Below the pieces are notes generated by a model. The model saw nothing but the letters and a program-made list of their open reading frames with translations. It was not told the DNA's origin and made no database searches. From positions 186,001-250,000 of the forward strand of contig NZ_VIYJ01000009.1 of the NCBI RefSeq assembly GCF_008087085.1: a stretch of 64,000 bases of DNA. Reading direction: 5' to 3'. Position 1 is the stretch's first letter, and each line of letters begins with the position of its first letter. This document shows positions 16,446-24,220 of the stretch, in pieces. The DNA comes from Nocardioides rubriscoriae. GTDB lineage: Bacteria > Actinomycetota > Actinomycetes > Propionibacteriales > Nocardioidaceae. A program made the translations under genes and the position numbers.

Positions 16446-16469
16446 CGTTCGGGCGCTCCTCGAGCCGAA
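16446..16469. terminator. Weak hairpin after the lipoprotein gene
   Basis: GTTCGG and CCGAAC pair across 11-12 nt just downstream of the stop at 16434. There is no T tract, so a terminator role is only suggested by position. Confidence 0.25.
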
Positions 16470-16483
16470 CCACCCGCAGGTGC

Positions 16484-16520
16484 CGAGGTGGGACGAGCGC
16501 TGGCGAGGAGCCTCGAGACC
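16484..16520. repeat. Dispersed intergenic repeat, copy 1
   Basis: This copy reads cGAGGTG-GGACGAG-CGCTGGCGA-GGAGCCTCGAGACC. It matches the copy at 24157-24195 with a few changes and is the inverse of the copy at 16573-16615. The three form a REP-like family found only between genes here. Confidence 0.7.
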
Positions 16521-16572
16521 CGGTGAGTGATGCCGCCAGCCCGCGTGGTCACCCTGGCAGCGCCGGCTGCGG

Positions 16573-16615
16573 GGTTTCGAGGCTCGCCGCCAGGGCTCCT
16601 CGCACCTCAACCAGC
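16573..16615. repeat. Dispersed intergenic repeat, copy 2 (inverted)
   Basis: GGTTTCGAGGCTCGCC-GCCAGGGCTCCTCGCACCTC is the reverse complement of the other two copies. With copy 1, 52 bp away, it forms an imperfect inverted pair that could fold into a long hairpin between the convergent genes ending at 16434 and 16642. Confidence 0.7.
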
Positions 16616-16641
16616 GTGGTGCCCGACTCTGAGCTACCAGG

Positions 16642-17139
16642 TCAGAGGCCGAGCAGCCCGCGCACGTACGCCGCCTGCCCGACGTGCTGGGTGTCGTCGT
16701 TGACCACGCTCACCAGGCGCACGCCGAGGGTGACCGGCGGGTCCCAGCGCTCGTCGACGACCCGGTCGAGGTCATCGGGCCCGAGGGTCGCGAGGTAGGC
16801 CAGGGTGCGCTCGTGCACGGCGGTGGCGTACTCGGCGAGCAGGGCAGCCGGGGCGCGGAAGGCCGCGACGTCCTCGCTGGTGTGGCCGTAGCCGTGCTCG
16901 ACGGGGCCGTAGGGCAGGTCGAAGCGGTCGACGAAGTCGCCGTAGACCTGGTCGTGCCCGCCGACACCGGCGACGTGGTCGTCCTGCACCCGCAGCAGGT
17001 GCCAGACCAGCCACCCGATCGGGTTGGCGTCAGGCCCGGGACGGTGGCGCAGCTGGTCGTCGGTGAGGCCGTCGAGCACGGCCTGCGTGCCCTCGTGGAC
17101 ACGCTCGAAGGCGTCGGTCAGCAGGTCGGTCGGGGTCAT
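16642..17139 (-). CDS. DinB-superfamily protein (mycothiol-transferase-like fold)
   Basis: A 165-residue four-helix protein: MTPTDLLTDAFERVHEGTQAVLDGLTDDQL, then WLVWHLLRVQDDHVAG and the C-terminal NDDTQHVGQAAYVRGL. The spaced histidines (WHLL, DDH, DTQHVGQ) form the usual metal triad of the DinB/DUF664 group. Members include mycothiol- or bacillithiol-dependent S-transferases, but the substrate is unknown. ATG 17139 is 6 nt after a TACGGT -10 box (17151-17146), hence probably leaderless and divergent from the lipoprotein at 17183. An in-frame extension to 17484 runs through that lipoprotein gene and is rejected. Confidence 0.85.
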   Translation of the reverse strand: MTPTDLLTDAFERVHEGTQAVLDGLTDDQLRHRPGPDANPIGWLVWHLLRVQDDHVAGVGGHDQVYGDFVDRFDLPYGPVEHGYGHTSEDVAAFRAPAALLAEYATAVHERTLAYLATLGPDDLDRVVDERWDPPVTLGVRLVSVVNDDTQHVGQAAYVRGLLGL

Positions 17140-17182
17140 TGCTCGACCGTACGCCGTGGTCACGACCCGTAGAGTCGACAGG

Positions 17183-17659
17183 GTGAAGGCGCTCGCCACG
17201 GTGGTCCTGCTGCTCGGCCTGACCGCGTGCTCGGGATCGGGCGACGACCAGGCGAGCGGCGCCCCGGCGGGGCCCGCGAGCACGACCCCCTCGTCACCGT
17301 CGGCGCCCCTCGCCCCACCGCCGCAGGGCCCCGGTGGCCCCGACCTGGCGGACACCGAGGTCTGCGACCTGGTCCGCCAGGGCATCGACCAGTTCAACCT
17401 GGGCGACCTCGACGCGACGATCGCGCGCTTCGAGGACGCGGTCCCGCTGGCCGAGCAGCTCGCCGAGGACCAGCCCTCCGCCAAGACCGAGACCCTGCTC
17501 GACGCCGTGCGCTACTACGCCGGGCTGCCCGCCGAGGACTACCAGGAGGCCAACGTCTCGTCGCCGGAGTTCGCCGAGTTCAAGGACTTCACGCTCACCG
17601 AGTGCGCCTACACCGGGTTGCCGGCGGGCCAGACGACCGACCCGGCCATCCCGGCCTGA
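17183..17659 (+). CDS. Small lipoprotein of unknown function
   Basis: A 158-residue protein: signal peptide VKALATVVLLLGLTAC with lipobox LTAC (lipid-anchored Cys16), a Pro/Ser/Ala-rich linker to about residue 50, then a helical domain with EVCDLVRQGIDQFNLGDLDATIARFEDAVPLAEQL (one TPR-like helix pair) and ending FTLTECAYTGLPAG. Two cysteines in the mature domain may pair. GTG 17183 lies 7 nt after TAGAGT (17170-17175), a leaderless arrangement. It is convergent with the DUF429-RelA/SpoT gene. Confidence 0.75.
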   Translation: MKALATVVLLLGLTACSGSGDDQASGAPAGPASTTPSSPSAPLAPPPQGPGGPDLADTEVCDLVRQGIDQFNLGDLDATIARFEDAVPLAEQLAEDQPSAKTETLLDAVRYYAGLPAEDYQEANVSSPEFAEFKDFTLTECAYTGLPAGQTTDPAIPA

Positions 17660-17678
17660 CCCGGCCGGACCCGAGGGC

Positions 17679-19361
17679 TCAGGCCTCGCCGCGCAGCCGC
17701 TCCAGCCGCTGGGCGAGCAGCGGGCGGCGGTGGGCGTTGGAGTGCAGGGCGACGTACTGCTCGCCGAAGACCTGGAGCAGGGCGTCGTCGATGCGACGTA
17801 CGGCGCCGGGAGGGTGCCGGTAGTCCATCCGTGCGGCGATCGTGGCCTCGTCGGCGGAGCGCAGCACGTCGCCGAGCTCGTCGAGCGAGGTCACCCCGAG
17901 CTCGAGGAGCAGGCCCGCGATCCAGCCGTAGTGCTCGGCGCGCGACCACTCGGCGTCGGCGTACTGCCCGGCCAGGAAGGCCGCGAGCTCGCGGGGGTCC
18001 AGGCGCGGGTCGTCGTCGGAGGGCGCCGCCTCGGTGGTGACCGCGGGCGCGACGCCGCGCAGCCGGTCGCGGATCTCGGCGAACTCGCGGTCGGCCAGCT
18101 CGAGCAGGCCCGCGGCGAGGGTGAAGCGGCGGTCGAACTCGCGGGCGTGCTCGTCGGGGACCGTGCCCTTGTAGCGGATGTCGTGCTCGAACTCGGCCCA
18201 CGCGTGCTGCAGCACGGTGCGGATCTGCACCTGCACGAGCTGGCGGTCGAGGTCGAGCAGCAGGTGGCGGCTGGCGTAGCCGAAGCGGCCCTCGCTGGCG
18301 GTCTCCTGGCCCAGGTCGCGGTCGTCGGTGACGGTGACCTGCTCGGCGAGCACGTCGGCCACGGCGTCGACGTCGCCGGCGACGTAGGTGATGACGCGGA
18401 CGCCGACCTGGTCGGTGAGCTGGGTCAGCGGGTCGTCGTACAACGGGGTGCCGGCGACGGTGCGCGCGGCCTTCTCGGCGAAGGACGCGACGGTCTTGGT
18501 GCGCCCGGTCACCGACAGGTAGTTGATGCCGGCCTCGTCGAGGATGCCGCGCACGAGGTCGACGGCGTCGTGGCCGAGCCGGGTGAGCTCGGCGTGCCGG
18601 GCGCCGTAGGTGCGTACCGCCTCGGCGACCACGTCGGCGTGGGTGCGGGCCAGGGGACGGGCGTCGAGGCTGGGGGTGACGATGTAGCCGGTTTCGAGGT
18701 CGCCGTAGCGCGTGACCTCGTCGGGGCGGGTGTCGGCGAAGAGCGCGAGGTAGGCGCAGAGCACGCCGTCGACCTGGTCCTCGACCCGGCGCAGCTGGGC
18801 CTTCTGGGTGGCCGTCTCGACCGACGTACGCAGGGCCTGCCAGGTCTCGTCGGTGGTGACGACGCCCTCGACGTGGGTCATCAGCGCCAGCAGCTCGCTG
18901 CGCAGCAGCTCGAGGTCGCGTCCCGGCTTGGCCTTGTACTTCAGCACCTTGTCGAGCCCGAAGAGCACGATCGTCGCGGGGTGCGGGTAGACCTCGATCG
19001 CCCGCCGCGCCCGGCCCGAGCGGGGGTCGATGTCGAGCCCGAGCCGCTTGGCCACGCGCGCCGCCCGGGTGCCGTGGGCGAACTCGGGCTTGCCGGTGTT
19101 GGAGGGGTGGGTGCCCGCGTCGTAGCGGCGGAAGTCGGCCGACAGCGCCCGCTCGGCCGGCCGCATGCCGGTCTCGTTCCTGACCACCAGCGGCGCGTCG
19201 AGCGCGACCAGGCACGGCCCGTCGTACGCCGCCAGCGCGGCCTCGATCTCGTCGTCCCCCAGCACGGCGCGCACCAGGAGCAGACGGGCGTCGGCGTCGA
19301 TGACGGCCACGCCCGTCGGCTTCTTGTCGCCCCAGGCGAGGTCGATCCCGACGTAGTGCAC
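17679..19361 (-). CDS. Fusion: DUF429 (RNase-H-like) + RelA/SpoT alarmone-synthetase domain
   Basis: A 560-residue two-domain protein. Residues 1-230 are DUF429, an RNase-H-like fold: GIDLAWG with Asp7, LDAPLVVRNETGMR at 54-67, EVYP at 123-126, and VEDQVDG with the last acidic pair near 194-195. Residues about 240-400 form a (p)ppGpp-synthetase-like domain: GRTKT at 286-290, LTDQVGVRV with Asp317, GYASRH at 361-366 and VQVQIRT...WAEFEHDIRYKG at 376-399. The Glu of the usual E-x-Q-[IV]-R-T motif is Gln377. Residues 440-560 are a helical tail. GTG 19361 follows TAGGGT by 6 nt (leaderless). It resembles in concept the mycobacterial RNase HII-RelA/SpoT fusion (RelZ), but with a different RNase-H-type partner. 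Activity is uncertain. Confidence 0.85.
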   Translation of the reverse strand: MHYVGIDLAWGDKKPTGVAVIDADARLLLVRAVLGDDEIEAALAAYDGPCLVALDAPLVVRNETGMRPAERALSADFRRYDAGTHPSNTGKPEFAHGTRAARVAKRLGLDIDPRSGRARRAIEVYPHPATIVLFGLDKVLKYKAKPGRDLELLRSELLALMTHVEGVVTTDETWQALRTSVETATQKAQLRRVEDQVDGVLCAYLALFADTRPDEVTRYGDLETGYIVTPSLDARPLARTHADVVAEAVRTYGARHAELTRLGHDAVDLVRGILDEAGINYLSVTGRTKTVASFAEKAARTVAGTPLYDDPLTQLTDQVGVRVITYVAGDVDAVADVLAEQVTVTDDRDLGQETASEGRFGYASRHLLLDLDRQLVQVQIRTVLQHAWAEFEHDIRYKGTVPDEHAREFDRRFTLAAGLLELADREFAEIRDRLRGVAPAVTTEAAPSDDDPRLDPRELAAFLAGQYADAEWSRAEHYGWIAGLLLELGVTSLDELGDVLRSADEATIAARMDYRHPPGAVRRIDDALLQVFGEQYVALHSNAHRRPLLAQRLERLRGEA

Positions 19362-19403
19362 GCCCCGACCCTAGGGGGCGGCGGCGCGCTGGGACGTGAA
19401 GGC

Positions 19404-19453
19404 CGACCGGCGAGGATCGCCCCCCTCCCTCTTCAGGCGATCCTCGCCGGTCG
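19404..19453. terminator. 18-bp perfect inverted repeat (putative terminator)
   Basis: CGACCGGCGAGGATCGCC (19404-19421) pairs perfectly with 19436-19453 across a 14-nt loop. It lies between two minus-strand genes, and its right arm encodes the last codons (VRPARIA) of the upstream one. There is no T tract, but the stem is unusually long and stable. Confidence 0.6.
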
Positions 19454-20419
19454 CACCGCACAGTCCGGGCCACAGGTCGCGGGGCTCCCGCTCCACCCGC
19501 GCAGGCCAAGGACCTGCCCGACGATCACCGCGAGGCGACACGCGGCGAGGACCTGCTGCCAGCCGGCACGGAGCGTGACCGATCCGTGGAGGGCAGCCAC
19601 GAGGTCGCGGTCGAGATCGGACCAACGGTCGAGCGCCGCAGCATGGCCCAGGACCCCGTCGAGCTCCACGAGCGTCGCCTGGGCGCGGTAGCGGACGTCG
19701 CGTCGGACGACACGGATCACCTCACCGTCGACCACCCGGGTGGCCTCGGTGACCTGCCGCTCGCCCACGGGCAGGCGGTGGGCGCGCTCGACGTCCCTCA
19801 GGTAGCGCCGCTCCAAAGGCGACTCGGCCCCCGCTCCGACGTCGAGCAGGACAGCACCCAGCAGAGCGCGCCGGGGCAGCCGGGGGAAGCGGTCGAGCTC
19901 TCCCCCGAGTCGGGTGGACGTCGTGCGACCGCTCCGGACGGTGTCGGCGAGCACGGCCACGGCGGCGTCCTCGGTCGCGGCTCGCGAAGCGAGCAGCAGG
20001 GCTGCCGGCTCGAGCCGCAGCCGGGGCGGCGAGGCTCCGAGCTGCGCGTGCTCGGCGAAGCGTCGCAGCTGCATGGTGCGTACGCCGGGCGGGTCGTCGA
20101 CCCGCCGGGAGCGGTCGACCGCCAGCTCGACCACGTCGCGTCGGTCCGGTCGCCCCCCGACCTCCACCCGGTGCGCCCGGAGCGCTGCGACACCGGCCAA
20201 GGCAGCCGGCGCGTGCAGCAGGACGGCCGCCCACTCACGCTGCGCGCGGGTCGTCGGTCCGGTGTGGTCGACGTAGACGCCCTCGTGGACCCGGGCCCAC
20301 TCACGCCGACGGATCGACCGACCGATCAGGTCGTCGTCCCCACCTGCGGCGAGCACCTGCTGACGCGAGACCACCCCGCTCTGACGTCGCAGGTGTCGCT
20401 GCATCGCCCCGTGGTCCAT
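19433..20419 (-). CDS. AbiEi-like N-terminal domain protein with nuclease-like C-terminus
   Basis: A 328-residue protein. Residues 1-60 (MDHGAMQRHLRRQSGVVSRQQVLAAGG...WARVHEGVYVDH) form the winged-helix AbiEi antitoxin-type domain common in actinobacterial proteins. The C-terminal half contains SPLERRYLRDVERAH, YRAQATLVELDGVLGHA and RWSDLDRDLVAALHG, the Vsr/DUF559-like E...ELDG pattern of a restriction-type nuclease fold. No AbiEii nucleotidyltransferase partner is adjacent. The start is ATG 20419 (an in-frame ATG at 20404 is possible); no clear ribosome site is seen for either. The last residues overlap the 18-bp hairpin. Confidence 0.65.
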   Translation of the reverse strand: MDHGAMQRHLRRQSGVVSRQQVLAAGGDDDLIGRSIRRREWARVHEGVYVDHTGPTTRAQREWAAVLLHAPAALAGVAALRAHRVEVGGRPDRRDVVELAVDRSRRVDDPPGVRTMQLRRFAEHAQLGASPPRLRLEPAALLLASRAATEDAAVAVLADTVRSGRTTSTRLGGELDRFPRLPRRALLGAVLLDVGAGAESPLERRYLRDVERAHRLPVGERQVTEATRVVDGEVIRVVRRDVRYRAQATLVELDGVLGHAAALDRWSDLDRDLVAALHGSVTLRAGWQQVLAACRLAVIVGQVLGLRGWSGSPATCGPDCAVRPARIA

Positions 20420-20493
20420 CGCCCCAGGGTGGGCAGGATCCAGGACCCGCGCCACCGTCGTCGCGGAGCCTGTGGATGACCGCGGCGCGGGGG

Positions 20494-21411
20494 TCAGCCC
20501 GCGTAGGCCACCGCCAGGGCCGCACCGAGGCGGGCGTTGCTCTTCACCAGCGCGATGTTGGTGGCCAGGCTCGCACCGCCGGTGAGCTCGACGATGCGCT
20601 TGAGCAGGTAGGGCGTGACGTCCTTGCCGCCGATGCCGAGGGCGTCGAGGTCGCCCAGGGCCTGCTCGATGACGGCGCCGATCTCGGCCGCGGGGATCTC
20701 GTCGGCCTCGGGGACCGGGTTGGCGACCACGATGCCGCTGGTCAGGCCGAGCGTGCGCGCGGCGGTCATGGTCGCGGCGAGCTCGGCGACCGAGTGGCTG
20801 CGCGACGGGGCGGCGTACCCGCTGGAGCGGGAGTAGAACGCGGGGAACTCGTCGCTGCCGTGCACCAGCACCGGCACGCCGTTGGTCTCGAGGACCTCGA
20901 GGGTCAGCGCGATGTCGAGGATGCTCTTGACCCCGGCGCACACCACGGTGACCGGGGTGACGGCGAGCTCGGTGAGGTCGGCGGAGACGTCGAAGCTCTC
21001 GGCGGCCCCGCGGTGCACGCCGCCCAGGCCGCCGGTGACGAAGACGTCGATGCCGGCCAGCGCGGCGAGCCGCATGGTCGCAGCGACCGTGGTCGCGCCG
21101 TGGCCGCGGCGGGCCACGACGTGGGGCAGGTCGCGCACGCTGACCTTGGCGACGTCGGGGTCGCTCGCGAGCAGGTCGAGGTCGGCCTCGGTGAGCCCGG
21201 CGCGGGGGACTCCGCCAAGCACCGCGATCGTGGCGGGGACGGCGCCGGCCTCGCGCACGATCGCCTCGACCTCGGTGGCCATCGCGACGTTGGCGGGGTA
21301 GGGCATGCCGTGGCTGATGATCGTGCTCTCCAGCGCGACGACCGGCCGGCCGTCGGCCAGCGCGTCACGCACCTCGTCGGTCAGACGTACGGGTCCAGGT
21401 GGGCTGGTCAC
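20494..21411 (-). CDS. psuG: Pseudouridine-5'-phosphate glycosidase
   Basis: A 305-residue enzyme that reversibly splits pseudouridine 5'-phosphate into uracil and ribose 5-phosphate. Signature segments are ALESTIISHGMPYPAN, AVLGGVPRAGL, RDLPHVVARRGHGATTVAATM, VFVTGGLGGVHRGAAESFDVSADL, and PVLVHGSDEFPAFY. The length fits PsuG (about 305-310). The gene starts within a 4-bp overlap with the upstream kinase gene (21408-21411), forming the classical psuK-psuG pair for pseudouridine breakdown. Confidence 0.95.
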   Translation of the reverse strand: MTSPPGPVRLTDEVRDALADGRPVVALESTIISHGMPYPANVAMATEVEAIVREAGAVPATIAVLGGVPRAGLTEADLDLLASDPDVAKVSVRDLPHVVARRGHGATTVAATMRLAALAGIDVFVTGGLGGVHRGAAESFDVSADLTELAVTPVTVVCAGVKSILDIALTLEVLETNGVPVLVHGSDEFPAFYSRSSGYAAPSRSHSVAELAATMTAARTLGLTSGIVVANPVPEADEIPAAEIGAVIEQALGDLDALGIGGKDVTPYLLKRIVELTGGASLATNIALVKSNARLGAALAVAYAG

Positions 21412-22259
21412 AGCAGGCTCCTCACGAGCGTGTCGGTCAGGTCGGGTCGCACGGTGTGGGCGCTGGCGACGGTCAGCGCGGCAGCGGCGTGACCGTACGC
21501 CGCCGCCTCGGCCGGGGTGGCCCCGCCCAGCCAGGCGTGCAGGAAGGCCCCGAGCATGGCGTCGCCGGCGCCGGTGACGTCGACGACGTCCTCGACCAGC
21601 AGCGCGGGGTGGTCGACGGTCCCCGCAGCGCCCGTCAGCGTCGAGCCGTCGGGGCCGCGTCGTTCCCAGACCAGCTCGGCGTCGACGTCGCCCAGCGCGG
21701 CGAGCTCGGCCTCGCCGGCCGAGACCAGGAACAACCGCCGTCCGTGCAGGACCTCGCGCAGCCGCGCCGCCTTGGGGACGCTGACGGGGTCGAGGGCCAC
21801 GGGCACGGAGCCGGCCAGGTCGAGCGCACGGGCCAGGGTGGCCGGAGCCAGGTTGCCGTCGACGACGACGAGGTCGGCCTCCGCGAGCATCGCGGGGTCG
21901 AGGTCGTCGGGGGCGAGGTCGCAGTCGGCCATGTCGGAGACGGCGCCCACCAGCTCGCCGTCGACGTCGAGGAGGGCGACGTAGGCACCGGTGGACCCCG
22001 CGACCTGGCGGACGTGGGTGAGGTCGACGCCGGCCTGGGTGCTGGCCTCCACGACCAGGTCACCGTGCTGGTCGCCGCCGACCGCGCTGACGAGGCGGAC
22101 CGGCGTCCCGAGCCGTGCCAGCACCTCCGCGATGTTGCGGGCCACCCCGCCGGCGGTGACGGTGACCGTCCCCGGGGTGCTCGTCGCCTGCTCGGCCCGG
22201 GCGCGGGGGCGGGCGACCACGTCGACGTTGGCGCCTCCGACCACCACCACGTTCACCAC
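21408..22259 (-). CDS. psuK: PfkB-family sugar kinase, probable pseudouridine kinase
   Basis: A 283-residue ribokinase-like enzyme: VNVVVVGGANVDVVARP at the N-terminus, TVTAGGVARNIAEVLARLG, SAVGGDQHGDLV, and the C-terminal PfkB signature DVTGAGDAMLGAFLHAWL with catalytic Asp in GAGD. It would phosphorylate pseudouridine for PsuG, whose gene overlaps by 4 bp. GTG 22259 is preceded by GAGAGGG (7-nt spacing). Confidence 0.92.
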   Translation of the reverse strand: MVNVVVVGGANVDVVARPRARAEQATSTPGTVTVTAGGVARNIAEVLARLGTPVRLVSAVGGDQHGDLVVEASTQAGVDLTHVRQVAGSTGAYVALLDVDGELVGAVSDMADCDLAPDDLDPAMLAEADLVVVDGNLAPATLARALDLAGSVPVALDPVSVPKAARLREVLHGRRLFLVSAGEAELAALGDVDAELVWERRGPDGSTLTGAAGTVDHPALLVEDVVDVTGAGDAMLGAFLHAWLGGATPAEAAAYGHAAAALTVASAHTVRPDLTDTLVRSLL

Positions 22260-22308
22260 GGCGACACCCTCTCAGGAAACGATGAGGACGGGTGTCGGCG
22301 GTGGTCAC

Positions 22309-22314
22309 TACTGT
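22309..22314 (+). promoter_or_regulatory. -10 box for the DrrAB-like operon
   Basis: TACTGT at 22309-22314 in the intergenic gap fits the actinobacterial TANNNT -10. A transcript starting about 22321 would carry a roughly 40-nt leader with GAGAGGA before ATG 22362. Confidence 0.4.
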
Positions 22315-22361
22315 CCGCAGCAGACGAGCCGGTGGACGACGGGTGGAGCGAGAGGACGACG

Positions 22362-23333
22362 ATGGCGGACATGATCCGGGCCGAGGGCCTGGTCAAGCAC
22401 TACAAGGACGTCGTGGCCCTGGCCGGGCTCGACCTGTCCGTGCCGGAGGGCACGGTGCTGGCGCTGCTCGGGCCCAACGGCGCCGGCAAGACCACGGCCG
22501 TGCGGTGCCTGGCGACCCTGCTGGTGCCCGACGGCGGCAGCGCCACGGTCGCGGGCGTCGACGTCGTCGCCGACCCCCGGGGCGTGCGCCGCCGGATCGG
22601 GCTGTCGGGCCAGTACGCCGCCGTCGACGAGTACCTCACCGGCTACGAGAACCTCACGATGGTCGGCCGTCTCTACGGCATGCCCAAGAAGCGCTCGCAG
22701 GAGCGGGCCCGCGAGCTGCTCGACCGCTTCGACCTGGTCGACGCCGGCGACCGACCGTCCAAGACCTACTCCGGCGGCATGCGCCGCCGCCTCGACCTGG
22801 CCGGGGCGCTGGTCGCTGCGCCGCCGGTGCTGATCCTCGACGAGCCGACCACCGGCCTCGACGTGCGCGCGCGCCAGCAGATGTGGGAGGTGATCCGCGA
22901 GCTCGTCGGCTCCGGCACGACCCTGTTGCTGACGACCCAATACCTCGAGGAGGCCGACCGCCTCGCCGACGACATCGTCGTCATCGACCAGGGCCGGGCG
23001 ATCGCCCGCGGCACCGCCGACGAGCTCAAGGCCCAGACCGGGGGCGAGCGCGTCGAGGTGGTCGTGGCCCAGGCCGGTGACGTCGAGACCGTACGCCGCC
23101 TGCTCGGCGTGCACGCGCTCGGCGACGTGCAGGTCGACGACCGCTCGGTCGGCGCGGCCGTCCGCGACGGCACCGCCGCGCTGCGCCGCCTGCTCGACGA
23201 CCTCGACACCGAGGGCGTGCGCGTCCTCGACGTCGGCCTGCGGCGTCCGACCCTCGACGACGTGTTCCTGTCCCTCACCGGCCACGACGCCGACACCACC
23301 ACGACCGGCGACGACGCGGAGGTCCCCGCATGA
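22362..23333 (+). CDS. ABC transporter ATP-binding protein, DrrA type
   Basis: A 323-residue ATPase: Walker A GPNGAGKTT near residues 38-46, signature YSGGMRRRLDLAGAL, Walker B LILDEPTTGLD and H-loop replaced by LTTQYLEEADR, all in the daunorubicin-resistance DrrA pattern. The C-terminal 90 residues (VEVVVAQAGDVETVRRLL...LRRPTLDDVFLSLTGHDA) are the DUF4162-like extension of this subfamily. It pairs with the permease overlapping by 4 bp. Hydrophobic drug or lipid export is the usual role; the substrate is unknown. Confidence 0.95.
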   Translation: MADMIRAEGLVKHYKDVVALAGLDLSVPEGTVLALLGPNGAGKTTAVRCLATLLVPDGGSATVAGVDVVADPRGVRRRIGLSGQYAAVDEYLTGYENLTMVGRLYGMPKKRSQERARELLDRFDLVDAGDRPSKTYSGGMRRRLDLAGALVAAPPVLILDEPTTGLDVRARQQMWEVIRELVGSGTTLLLTTQYLEEADRLADDIVVIDQGRAIARGTADELKAQTGGERVEVVVAQAGDVETVRRLLGVHALGDVQVDDRSVGAAVRDGTAALRRLLDDLDTEGVRVLDVGLRRPTLDDVFLSLTGHDADTTTTGDDAEVPA

Positions 23334-24133
23334 GCAGCACCACGCAGGCCCTCACCGACGGCTGGGTCGTCGCCCAGCGCAACCTGGTCAAGATCAAGCG
23401 GGTGCCCGAGGTGCTCGTCTTCGTGCTGATCAGCCCGATCATGTTCGTGCTGCTGTTCGCCTACGTCTTCGGCGGCGCGATCTCCCCGCCGGGCGCGGTC
23501 GGCTACAAGGAGTTCCTCATCGCCGGCATCTTCGCCCAGACCGTGGTGTTCGGCGCGACCTTCACCGGAGCGGGCCTGGCCGAGGACATGCAGAAGGGCA
23601 TCATCGACCGGTTCCGGTCGCTGCCGATGTCGCGCACCGCGGTGCTCGTGGGCCGCACGACGTCCGACGTCGTCTACAACGTGCTGTCGCTGCTCTTCAT
23701 GGCGCTGACCGGGCTGGTGGTCGGCTGGCGGATCCGCGGCAGCGCCGGCGACGCTCTGCTCGCCTTCCTCCTGCTGCTGCTGTTCGCCTACTCGGTCAGC
23801 TGGATCATGGCCTGGGTCGGCCTGCTGGTGCCCAGCCCCGACGTCGTCAACAACGCGTCGTTCGTGGTGATCTTCCCGCTGACCTTCGTCTCCAACGCCT
23901 TCGTGCCGGCCGAGTCGTTCGACGGCGTCCTGCGCACCTTCGTGCTCTACAACCCCGTCTCCACGATCACCCAGGCCAGCCGCGAGCTGTTCGGCAACAC
24001 CGGTGGCCAGCCCGCCCCCGACGCCTGGTCGATGCAGCACCCGGTCGTCTACACGCTGGCGTGGGTCGTGCTGATCCTGGCCGTGTTCGTGCCGCTGTCG
24101 GTCCGGCAATTCAAGGCGGCCTCCAGCCGCTGA
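23330..24133 (+). CDS. ABC-2 type permease, DrrB type
   Basis: A 267-residue membrane protein with about six hydrophobic segments. After a cytoplasmic start (ALTDGWVVAQRNLVKIKRVPEVL) come FVLISPIMFVLLFAYVFGG, IAGIFAQTVVFGATFTGAGLAEDMQKGIIDRFRSLPMSR (the ABC-2 coupling motif), and FPLTFVSNAFVPAESFDG. It overlaps the DrrA-like gene by ATGA and completes the exporter. Confidence 0.95.
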   Translation: MSSTTQALTDGWVVAQRNLVKIKRVPEVLVFVLISPIMFVLLFAYVFGGAISPPGAVGYKEFLIAGIFAQTVVFGATFTGAGLAEDMQKGIIDRFRSLPMSRTAVLVGRTTSDVVYNVLSLLFMALTGLVVGWRIRGSAGDALLAFLLLLLFAYSVSWIMAWVGLLVPSPDVVNNASFVVIFPLTFVSNAFVPAESFDGVLRTFVLYNPVSTITQASRELFGNTGGQPAPDAWSMQHPVVYTLAWVVLILAVFVPLSVRQFKAASSR

Positions 24134-24156
24134 CCCCGGTGCCTCGACCCACGCCG

Positions 24157-24195
24157 GTCGAGGTGCGAGGAGCCCTGGCGACGAGCCTCGAGACC
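24157..24195. repeat. Dispersed intergenic repeat, copy 3
   Basis: GTCGAGGTGCGAGGAGCCC-TGGCGACGAGCCTCGAGACC lies between the convergent genes ending at 24133 and 24221 and matches the copies at 16484 and 16573. Internal complementarity (CGAGG...CCTCG) allows a hairpin that could end transcription from both sides. Confidence 0.7.
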
Positions 24196-24220
24196 GCCGC
24201 AGCCGATGTGGACCATCCTC

